DNA of 6,414 nucleotides. Source: Methanosarcinales archaeon (lineage in GTDB: Archaea > Halobacteriota > Methanosarcinia > Methanosarcinales > Methanogasteraceae). Position numbers and translations under genes: made by a program. Shown one piece after another: positions 1 through 5,448 of this stretch. Below the pieces are notes generated by a model. It was not told the DNA's origin and did no database searches. It saw only the letters and a program-made list of their open reading frames with translations. The number at the start of each line of letters is the position of its first letter. Position 1 is the first letter of the stretch. The stretch covers positions 1 through 6,414 of the forward strand of contig JAUWGA010000099.1 in the NCBI GenBank assembly GCA_030606635.1. The letters are read 5' to 3'.

Positions 1-2
1 AT

Positions 3-413
3 GAGTCCATAGCGGCACTGCGCTACATGAACGACACTTATGGATATGGGCTCTGGGGTGAGTATGGATTTAAGGATGCATTCAATCCGGGTATTGACTG
101 GTTCTCTCCCACGTATATCGGGATAGATCAGGGTACGATACTGACAATGATCGAGAACCACAGAAGCAGGCTTGTCTGGAATCTGTTTATGCAAAATGAC
201 TGTGCGAAGAAAGCGATCTTAAAAGCCGGATTTGTGGATCAAGGTGACCTCAACCAAGACGGCGCGATCACGCCTACCGACGTAGTGCTTGCACTCAAAC
301 TCGCAGTCACTGGTAAGTACGATCCCATCGGCGACATGAACGATGATCGTCGAATCTCATCCCTCGACGCTCTTATGATCCTGCAGGCGGCGGCGATGGC
401 GGCAGATCTGTGA
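3..413 (+). CDS. C-terminal part of a putative glucoamylase/GH144-like glycoside hydrolase with a terminal type I dockerin (5' truncated by window edge)
   Basis: The frame is open to the left edge, so the true start lies outside; the ATG at 27 is internal. 136 residues are visible. Residues 1-77 resemble the C-terminus of the putative glucoamylase family (Pfam Glycoamylase, which includes GH144 beta-1,2-glucanases): note YGFKDAFNP (21-29) and YIGIDQG followed by MIENHRS (38-55). Residues about 80-131 form a type I dockerin with two calcium-loop repeats: D82, N84, D86, T90, D93, and D111, N113, D115, S119, D122, each followed by an LxxA/ALMIL helix. The family acts on polysaccharide glucans, and a dockerin normally docks the enzyme to a cohesin on a scaffold or cell surface. 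No cohesin is visible here, so the partner is unknown. The catalytic residues lie upstream of the window, so activity and exact substrate cannot be judged. The dockerin call is firm; the hydrolase family call is from recognised motifs. Confidence 0.8.
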   Translation, partial: ESIAALRYMNDTYGYGLWGEYGFKDAFNPGIDWFSPTYIGIDQGTILTMIENHRSRLVWNLFMQNDCAKKAILKAGFVDQGDLNQDGAITPTDVVLALKLAVTGKYDPIGDMNDDRRISSLDALMILQAAAMAADL

Positions 414-626
414 GGTGCCAAAAACATCGCCACGCGCCCCGTCTTACCCCAACACCCCTCCACTCCTGTGATTGTGGCGCCAGTCTTGCAAGAATCATTT
501 AGCGCCATCACCCCACTCCATCTTTCCCTGCCGCAATCCAACCAGCACACCCCGAACCCCGCCCGCACCCCCGCAAACCACCCCCCGCCGCCGCATCCGA
601 ACTCAGGAATCGCCGCACGAAGTTAG
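414..626. other. Non-coding C-rich intergenic tract
   Basis: No credible gene. From about 430 to 600 the plus strand is very rich in C and poor in G, with repeated runs of C separated by A or short spacers. Open frames here give low-complexity Pro/Thr/Arg translations that look like a product of the base skew. A small palindrome TGGCGCCA sits at 475-482. It separates the dockerin gene from a decayed gene remnant and lies between convergent genes, so it holds 3' ends and possibly termination signals. Confidence 0.6.
550..586 (-). other. Putative G-quadruplex motif on the minus strand
   Basis: The plus strand shows C-runs of 4, 4, 3, 5 and 6 at 550-553, 557-560, 562-564, 568-572 and 581-586. 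On the minus strand these are five G-runs with loops of 3, 1, 3 and 8 nt. The four runs at 550-572 meet the usual G3+ N1-7 rule. Any function (pausing, termination of transcription, replication stress) is inference. Confidence 0.55.
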
Positions 627-878
627 AGTCACACAAGCACCCGCAGGAGCGATCAATCACGAACAGATCAGGGCAGCAGTATCCGGCGAGATTGCGGCTG
701 GCGAACCTGCAACGTCCGAGGGGATGCCCGCCAAAGAATACGCGAAGGGCGGACACTCCCGGAAGCACGCGAAAACCTGAAAGAAGCCGTAGAGACGATC
801 ATCGAGGCGAACCGTGAACTGACGCGGATTAAAATAGGGTCGGATGCAATCAGAGAAGAGTTACTGGTGGCGGCATGA
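627..878 (+). pseudogene. Remnant resembling a HicB-family antitoxin
   Basis: The frame is open from after a TAG at 624 to a TGA at 876-878, but has no convincing start codon or ribosome site. The last part is protein-like: EGRTLPEARENL followed by KEAVETIIEANREL (about 744-830) matches the HicB pattern of a short strand, then 'QGxTxxEAxENLxEAxE' and a helix. Just upstream, DCGW and TCNVRG (about 690-722) recall the 'GGWxxxCPxxxG' strand of HicB, but the spacing is wrong by a few residues. A neighbouring frame there also reads sensibly, which suggests frameshifts. HicB normally neutralises the HicA mRNA interferase. Here the N-terminus is unrecognisable, so I call it a decayed copy. The family assignment is from motif memory, not a search. 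Confidence 0.42.
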
Positions 879-992
879 AGGAAGCACCGCACGCTGTTAA
901 AACTCTTCCGGCTAATCCGGAAATATAAGGAAAAAACCAGCGGAAGTTATGAGCTTCGAACCCGAAACCGGACTAACATCCCCGTGATCCGA
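879..992 (+). pseudogene. Remnant resembling a HicA-family toxin, abutting the 3' end of infB
   Basis: An ATG at 875-877 overlaps the stop of the HicB-like frame in the ATGA manner typical of coupled pairs, but its own frame stops soon after. The frame starting at 879 reads HRTLLKLFR, then KTSGSYEL and NIPVIRS, which parallels HicA: an initial 'LLKxLR' helix, a 'SGSHE' strand and an 'IPVPRH' strand. The family's key histidine is Tyr in SGSYE, and PRH is replaced by IRS. In the +1 frame at 952-984 the text EPETGLTSP resembles the 'NPETGLTxP' loop of HicA, suggesting a single-base shift near 950. HicA is a small dsRBD-like mRNA interferase; this copy should be inactive. It reaches the stop codon of infB, which is convergent. 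The identification is tentative. Confidence 0.4.
906..936 (-). terminator. Possible transcription terminator downstream of infB
   Basis: About 57 nt past the infB stop the minus strand has a T6 run (931-936) followed by a T-rich stretch (TTATATTT). A hairpin of 6-bp arms TTCCGG/CCGGAA with a 5-nt loop follows at 906-922. Archaeal RNA polymerase can stop at oligo-U runs alone. The hairpin lies after the U-run, so this is not a bacterial-type intrinsic terminator. Confidence 0.25.
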
Positions 993-2771
993 TCATTTGC
1001 CCCAGAATGGATTGTCCTTCCGTTTGATCTCCATAAACTCTGAAAACGTCTCGCTCTCATCAGGGGACAGTGTATTAGACAGTTCCTGCTCAACCATCTT
1101 TGCATGTTGTTCAGGGATGTCCACAAAGAGCACGTCGCCTTCCTTGATCTGCCGCCCGACCGTGGGACCGTCGATTGCCAAAGCAACCTCGTCACGGTAC
1201 CTCGCTTCCCGCTGAGCTTCTCCCTGATCCTGAATCCCTTTTATAGTTCCGACCTGTGTACCATCGGCACGCATGACCGCAACCCCTGTCCTGACCACGC
1301 CGCCGATGACGCGTGCACCGACGACCGCGGGATTGTTCTGCCTGAAGACACACCCATCCATAAGCAGGAACTGCCCGGGTCTGATCACCGCCTCTGAGAG
1401 CTTCTTCTCGACGAGTTCCTTCTCAGTTGATACCCAGTCCTGATAATCCTCGATCAACCGGTAGATCACATCGCTCTGGAACAGTCTCGTGCCCGATTTC
1501 TTAAGCTCCTCCATGGCATCGGGCAGCGCATCGACCCGAAATCCGATAATCGTCCTGTTCAAGGGATCTTTGCTCGTCTCTGCCCCGATCACATCTCTTC
1601 TTGAGATATCGCCGATCTTGGCAACCCTGATCGGTACGCCGGCATTTGTTAATTCATGGGTCACCGCTTCGAGCGATCCTATGGTATCTGCACATACAAC
1701 AATACCTGCCGAATCAGTCTTTATCTGCGCTGCATCAAGCTCGCTCTCGATCTCATTAACGATCTCATCAATGTTGCCAGACACGACCCGAATCGTCGAT
1801 CCCGCGATGGCGTGTTCCAGGTTCGGTGCTGCGATCTTGATGCCAGCCGCGGCTGTCAGATGCTTCACGTGATCGAACGCCTCGTTTGACCAGATCTCGG
1901 TCATCGGCTTTGGTTTGAGGAGCGCACGAACCCTTGTCGTGATAACCGGCTTCCCGCCGACCACGATCGTATCGCCGACCGAAAGCTCGCCATCATAGAG
2001 GATCGCATCGACGGTCGTCCCGAAACCGCGGGTCTCGTCGACCTCGAGAACCGTGCACACCCCTGCTTCGGTTGTGCTGACCTGCAGATCCTCTTCAAGA
2101 AAACGCTGCGCAAGACCTAACATGACCATCAGCAGATCAGGGACTCCCTCTCCGGTCTTTGCACATATCGGAATCACGCTGATGGTCGTCTTGAAATCAG
2201 ATATGCGGTCGTACCTATCTGCGCTGAACCCGTATTCATAGAGTTTTCCGATCAGTTCGTACAGTTTGCGGTCGAGTTCCTGCTGCACATGCTCCACCTG
2301 CTTCTTGTACCCTTGAATAAACGGCATCCCTTCGTGGGTCTGCCAGCCATGTATGCGGTCGATCTTGTTCGCCACGACCACAAAAGGGGTCTTGAATCGC
2401 TTCAGTATGTTTAGGGATTCGATGGTCTGCGGCAGGAATCCTTCGCCGATATCGACGATCAGGACTGCAAGATCCGCAAGCGCGCCACCGCGGCTCCGAA
2501 GCGTTGTGAACGCATGGTGCCCGGGAGTATCGATAAAAAGCAATCCCGGAACGATGAACTTTCCTGAAAAGATTGGTCCACACGCGCTTGCTATCGCATT
2601 GATCGGCACCTCGGTCGCACCGATATGCTGGGTGATCGCGCCGGATTCCATATCTACGATCGTGCTGCCTCTGATTCTGTCGAGCAGAGTGGTCTTCCCG
2701 TGATCCACATGCCCGAGCACGCACACGATTGGGGTTCTAAGCGTCATGATTGCAGGATGTTCCTTATTCAT
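993..2771 (-). CDS. infB: Translation initiation factor aIF5B (IF-2 family GTPase)
   Basis: A complete 592-residue protein of the usual archaeal aIF5B length (about 590-600), without an intein. It is the GTPase that promotes subunit joining and placement of initiator tRNA in the cytoplasm. The G-domain motifs are intact: G1 GHVDHGKT (20-27), G2 region GAITQHIGATEVP (44-56), G3 DTPGHHAF (81-88), G4 NKID (135-138) and G5 CAKTGEG (203-209). Beta-barrel domain II follows from about 232 (VLEVDETRGFGTTVDAILYDG). Domain III (about 340-440) contains VCADTIGSLEAV, and the second barrel with C-terminal helices ends FWGK. The start is uncertain. The ATG at 2771 has no clear Shine-Dalgarno. The second Met (residue 9, position 2747) begins MTLRTPIVCVLGH, closer to family N-termini, with AAGGA 13 nt ahead. 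It is convergent with the relic at 627-992 and lies about 180 nt behind modC on the same strand. Confidence 0.97.
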   Translation of the reverse strand: MNKEHPAIMTLRTPIVCVLGHVDHGKTTLLDRIRGSTIVDMESGAITQHIGATEVPINAIASACGPIFSGKFIVPGLLFIDTPGHHAFTTLRSRGGALADLAVLIVDIGEGFLPQTIESLNILKRFKTPFVVVANKIDRIHGWQTHEGMPFIQGYKKQVEHVQQELDRKLYELIGKLYEYGFSADRYDRISDFKTTISVIPICAKTGEGVPDLLMVMLGLAQRFLEEDLQVSTTEAGVCTVLEVDETRGFGTTVDAILYDGELSVGDTIVVGGKPVITTRVRALLKPKPMTEIWSNEAFDHVKHLTAAAGIKIAAPNLEHAIAGSTIRVVSGNIDEIVNEIESELDAAQIKTDSAGIVVCADTIGSLEAVTHELTNAGVPIRVAKIGDISRRDVIGAETSKDPLNRTIIGFRVDALPDAMEELKKSGTRLFQSDVIYRLIEDYQDWVSTEKELVEKKLSEAVIRPGQFLLMDGCVFRQNNPAVVGARVIGGVVRTGVAVMRADGTQVGTIKGIQDQGEAQREARYRDEVALAIDGPTVGRQIKEGDVLFVDIPEQHAKMVEQELSNTLSPDESETFSEFMEIKRKDNPFWGK

Positions 2772-2826
2772 TCTTCTGGATGTTCATAAACCTTGTTCAT
2801 CTGCCGAGTACTCGCGAGCCGTCACA

Positions 2827-2843
2827 GGATAATATGATCATCC
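2827..2843 (-). promoter_or_regulatory. infB: Possible infB promoter with an imperfect inverted repeat
   Basis: On the minus strand the 17-bp element has arms GGATGAT and ATTATCC (6 of 7 positions pair) around CAT. The AT-rich core CATATTAT could serve as a TATA box. A start site about 25 nt downstream would leave a leader of roughly 35-60 nt before infB, depending on the start codon. No good BRE is seen, so this could equally be a repressor site or chance. Confidence 0.28.
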
Positions 2844-2857
2844 GGAGTGAGAGGGAG

Positions 2858-2962
2858 CTATTCTTTCCGTGGCAGCGCCAGGGTCACAACAACTCTATTC
2901 AGATGTCGAGTAACATGCTCCGGAGTTACAAAATCATCAGAGCTCGCCGTGCTAAAAAACAT
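2858..2962 (-). CDS. Possible 34-residue small protein between modC and infB
   Basis: A short frame whose ATG overlaps the last codons of modC (the Met codon sits in the text encoding the final His-Val of ModC, in another frame), so it could be translated by coupling. The product begins MFFSTASSDDF and ends VVVTLALPRKE, with a mildly amphipathic beta-like tail. After the TAG stop the frame stays open for 11 more sense codons. There is no recognised family and no independent ribosome site, and the length is within what chance gives. Treat it as a candidate only. Confidence 0.18.
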   Translation of the reverse strand: MFFSTASSDDFVTPEHVTRHLNRVVVTLALPRKE

Positions 2963-3995
2963 GTGTTGCAGACGCTTTAAAGACGATGCATACACGAGTG
3001 CCTGGCGCAAGTTCCATGTCCTCGTACGACCGCTTTGTCAGCGCAACCACAAAAGGAATGCCCACATCGACTACAACCCTGACGATCCCGCCCATATCCT
3101 TAACCTCTGTGATCTCTCCTGAAAACGAGTTTCTCGCACTTGTTTCGATCTCTCTTTTCGAGATCAGTATGTCCTCAGGTCTGATCGAGACAGAGACATC
3201 TCCTGATTTCACTGTGCTGGAGACCACCGAGATATCATCGATGCGAACCTCGGAGATGTCGTCATGAACGACCGAGCTTCCGCGGAATAAATTCTCAACG
3301 CCCACGAAGTCTGCGATGAATTTGGAATTTGGTCTTCTGAAGACCTCATCAGGCGTACCCACCTGTATGATCCGCCCGCCACACATCACAGCGATCCGGT
3401 CACCGAGAGCGAACGCCTCTTCGAAGCTGTGTGTTACATGGATCGTTGTGGTTCCTGTGAGTTTGTGTATCCGCGCCAGTTCCGCCCTGAGCCGCTCGGT
3501 TGTGCGAGAATCCAGCGCAGAGAGCGGCTCATCTAACAGCAGCACTTTTGGCTCCGTCACAACCGCTCGGGCGATTGCGATTCTCTGCTTCTCGCCTCCG
3601 CTCAATGTACCCGGATACCTGCGGAGTAGGTGCGAGACTCCAAGAAGATCCGCAATTTCATCCACTTTTGCTTTGATCTCACTTCTGCCAACTTTTTTCT
3701 GACGCAGCCCAAACCCAACGTTTCCTGCCACAGTCAGGTGCGGAAAGAGCATATAATCCTGGTAGACCATGCTGATTTGCCGGTCCTTCGGCAGAATGTT
3801 CGTTACATCAGCTCCGTTTAGAAACACTCTGCCGCCATCCGGGCGGTAGATACCTGCAATCGTCTCGATGAGGATCGTCTTTCCTGCACCGGTCGGACCG
3901 AGTATGATGAAGTATTCTCCTTCATCGATCTGCAGGGTCGCGTCATCCAGCTTGAATTCGCCAAGGTCCTTGGATATATTCTCAATTCGTATCAT
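2952..3995 (-). CDS. modC: Molybdate/tungstate ABC transporter ATP-binding protein
   Basis: 347 residues from the chosen start. It powers import of molybdate or tungstate through the ModB channel at the inner face of the membrane. Visible motifs are Walker A GPTGAGKT (33-40), Q-loop VYQDY (Q79), signature LSGGEKQR (131-138), Walker B VLLLDEP (151-157), D-loop SALD (159-162) and switch His189. A C-terminal TOBE-like domain (about 285-346, ending FKASATHVF) is typical of ModC/WtpC and can bind oxyanion. A longer frame opens at 4061, but its first 16 residues are read from a repeat element and no family member needs them. MIRIENISK at 3995 matches the usual N-terminus, and an intermediate Met lies at 4013. 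No strong ribosome site precedes either. It is separated from modB by 170 nt of repeats, unlike the overlapping genes upstream. Molybdate versus tungstate preference cannot be read from this subunit. Confidence 0.93.
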   Translation of the reverse strand: MIRIENISKDLGEFKLDDATLQIDEGEYFIILGPTGAGKTILIETIAGIYRPDGGRVFLNGADVTNILPKDRQISMVYQDYMLFPHLTVAGNVGFGLRQKKVGRSEIKAKVDEIADLLGVSHLLRRYPGTLSGGEKQRIAIARAVVTEPKVLLLDEPLSALDSRTTERLRAELARIHKLTGTTTIHVTHSFEEAFALGDRIAVMCGGRIIQVGTPDEVFRRPNSKFIADFVGVENLFRGSSVVHDDISEVRIDDISVVSSTVKSGDVSVSIRPEDILISKREIETSARNSFSGEITEVKDMGGIVRVVVDVGIPFVVALTKRSYEDMELAPGTRVCIVFKASATHVF

Positions 3996-4029
3996 TTGTA
4001 TGACCGATTCCATTTTTATGAGGGGGCTG

Positions 4030-4037
4030 TGTATATG
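4030..4037 (-). promoter_or_regulatory. modC: Weak TATA-like element before modC
   Basis: On the minus strand CATATACA follows the palindrome TGATCA (4036-4041). A start about 25 nt downstream would fall near 4008, just ahead of the chosen ATG at 3995 and past the longer start options. No BRE is evident. It could give modC expression independent of the modA promoter. Confidence 0.25.
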
Positions 4038-4152
4038 ATCAATCTCCGACCCGAAGGGCATTTCTTACTCGCAAACTTTTCGCAAAAGTTTGATCAAAAA
4101 CCGATCTCCGACCCGAAGGGCAGTTTTTACTCGATTTTTTGTGAAAAAATCG
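4036..4152. repeat. Two tandem repeat-plus-hairpin units between modB and modC
   Basis: The 19-nt block ATCTCCGACCCGAAGGGCA occurs exactly at 4042-4060 and 4104-4122. Each copy continues into a near-identical 11-nt tail ending TTACTCG (to 4071 and 4133), giving 30-nt direct repeats with two mismatches and a 62-nt period. Each is preceded by TGATCAA (4036, 4091) and followed by a perfect AT-rich hairpin: CAAACTTTT/AAAAGTTTG with loop CGC (4072-4092), and CGATTTTTT/AAAAAATCG with loop GTG (4132-4152). The hairpin stems differ in sequence but keep the same architecture. In the transcribed sense the block contains CCCTTCGGG, able to form a cUUCGg tetraloop. This looks like a dispersed extragenic repeat family or an mRNA-processing element; its role is unknown. 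Confidence 0.75.
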
Positions 4153-4165
4153 TGTGAAAGAATCG

Positions 4166-4954
4166 CTAATATAAACGAGTAACACCGCCACGCCGTTCAA
4201 AGATATATAAGGATACAAACGATATGATGATCAAAATGACTGCAGCAGCCATTGCAAGATCGAGATCGCCGCAGGACATATTCAGATACAGCGATATCGG
4301 CAGGGTCTCGGTCTTCATCCGTGTTGCACCAGCGACCATCAGGGCTGCCCCAAACTCCCCGATCCCTTTCGACCATGTTATGATCCCTCCAGCCATAAGC
4401 CCGTTCTTTGACATTGGAAGCGTTGTCTGTAGGAACGCCTGCATCGGAGTACAACCAAGCGTCTGAGCAACGTTTTCGTACCTCGGACTGATCCCTTCAA
4501 ACGTCGAACGCATAATCCGCAGCATAAACGATATATTAACGGCAAATTGTGCGATGATGATCCCGAGCGGCGTGAATACGAATTTTAGCCCGAAATCCGA
4601 AAGCCATGCTCCGAATGAGGTCGTGCCAAAGAGGAGCAGAAGCCCAACCCCTGCCACGAGCGGCGGTAGTGCAAGCGGCAGATCCAGTATAGTACTTAGA
4701 AGCGTCTTCCCGAAAAAATTGTAGCGTGCAAGTGAGTATGATGCCGGTATCGAGACCGCGATACAGAGCAAGGTGGATATTGCGGATGTGAACAAACTCA
4801 ATTTTATCGCAAACCCGATCTCCTGTGATGCGATACTCGTAAGCAGGATATGCGGGCTCGTATGTGTAAGAATGCATGCGATCAGCGATAGGATAAAGAT
4901 GGCCAGGAGCAGTGCAATCGAGACGGTGAGAATCCCGAACTTCGAGTTCAACAT
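4166..4954 (-). CDS. modB: Molybdate/tungstate ABC transporter permease
   Basis: A 262-residue integral membrane protein of usual ModB/WtpB size, forming the homodimeric oxyanion channel. About six hydrophobic segments are visible, near residues 9-29, 49-70, 92-110, 130-148, 186-206 and 234-252. The cytoplasmic EAA loop, ENVAQTLGCTPMQAFLQTTLP (160-180), contains the conserved Gly167 and ends in LP; it docks the ATPase. DLPLALPPLVAGVGLLLLFG (91-110) and the segment TETLPISLYLNMSCGD (215-230) are characteristic of this permease family. The start ATG at 4954 overlaps the trmO stop by 7 nt and is preceded by AAGGATC (4964-4970), a good Shine-Dalgarno. The stop is TAG, followed within 14 nt by the first hairpin of the repeat region. 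It is co-transcribed with trmO and modA. Confidence 0.95.
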   Translation of the reverse strand: MLNSKFGILTVSIALLLAIFILSLIACILTHTSPHILLTSIASQEIGFAIKLSLFTSAISTLLCIAVSIPASYSLARYNFFGKTLLSTILDLPLALPPLVAGVGLLLLFGTTSFGAWLSDFGLKFVFTPLGIIIAQFAVNISFMLRIMRSTFEGISPRYENVAQTLGCTPMQAFLQTTLPMSKNGLMAGGIITWSKGIGEFGAALMVAGATRMKTETLPISLYLNMSCGDLDLAMAAAVILIIISFVSLYIFERRGGVTRLY

Positions 4955-5448
4955 TTACTTAAAGATCCTTTTAGTGCTCGCGGGGTCTTTTCCTTAACCT
5001 CATCGATGTGCTGATCATCCACCCACCCGCTCTTTATATCGGCTCTTTGATCGAACTGATGTACGAATGGCTTGATATCCAGAAGCGGAGTCCCATCGAG
5101 GATGTCAACCTCGCTAATCTTAAGTACATTCCCTATGACTGCATCCAGTCTAACAATAGAGATTCCGATCGGATTCGGTCGACTCGGATGCCTTATCGAG
5201 AAGATTCCTTTCTCTTTATCCCCTATAAATGGTTTTGAGATCAACGAATAACCTTCCGCAAGATGAAAATGGTAGATAAGGATCAGATGCGAGAATCCCT
5301 CAATATCCTTAAGCCCTGCAGCGTATTCCGGGAATACCTCCACCTCGCCTCTCGCGCCACCTGCGAAGACGCTCTGAATCGGCGTATCCGCAGGATCTGT
5401 GAATGGCGAATGTATGACACCTATGGGCGTGTGTGTTATGTCGGTCAT
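4948..5448 (-). CDS. trmO: TrmO-like tRNA (t6A37) N6-methyltransferase, TsaA family
   Basis: A 166-residue single-domain protein; bacterial TrmO (E. coli YaeB, about 235 residues) has an extra C-terminal domain absent here, as in other archaeal members. The family uses S-adenosylmethionine to methylate N6-threonylcarbamoyladenosine at position 37 of Thr-tRNA. Hallmarks visible are the N-terminal strand PIGVIHSPF (8-16), IEGFSHLILIYHFH (49-62), the SAM-site signature RHPSRPNPIG (86-95) and DILDGTPLLDIKPF (115-128). In many relatives the signature reads R-S/A-P-x-RPNPIG; here it is RHPSRPNPIG. The start overlaps the modA stop (ATGA, 4 nt) with GAGG (5459-5462) 10 nt upstream, and its stop overlaps the modB start. 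It is therefore embedded in the oxyanion transporter operon. Archaeal members near molybdenum genes might have another substrate, so the exact reaction is inferred. Confidence 0.85.
   Translation of the reverse strand: MTDITHTPIGVIHSPFTDPADTPIQSVFAGGARGEVEVFPEYAAGLKDIEGFSHLILIYHFHLAEGYSLISKPFIGDKEKGIFSIRHPSRPNPIGISIVRLDAVIGNVLKISEVDILDGTPLLDIKPFVHQFDQRADIKSGWVDDQHIDEVKEKTPRALKGSLSKC

Noticed and set aside
472..780. 102-codon frame on the plus strand in the C-rich gap
   Set aside because: The first half is Pro/Thr/Arg low complexity produced by C-runs. The second half is out of frame with the HicB-like reading and only partly sensible, so I do not call it a gene.
940..985. GGTTCGAAGC on the minus strand resembling a tRNA T-arm
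   Set aside because: No matching anticodon arm, D-arm or acceptor stem could be built around it; it is the overlap of infB downstream sequence and the HicA-like relic.
2236..2724. 162-codon frame on the minus strand inside infB
   Set aside because: Arg-rich frame-shifted shadow of the GTPase domain; the GTPase motifs are in the other frame.
2824..2962. In-frame TAG as a pyrrolysine codon in the small frame after modC
   Set aside because: modB and modC both end in TAG where the families end, so TAG appears to be an ordinary stop here. The read-through product matches nothing I know.
3996..4061. N-terminal extension of ModC from the ATG at 4061
   Set aside because: The extra residues come partly from the repeat element and would precede a normal family N-terminus; there is no Shine-Dalgarno before that ATG.
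4036..4152. Repeats between modB and modC as a CRISPR array
   Set aside because: Only two copies, with the 'spacer' positions occupied by structured hairpins and no cas genes nearby.
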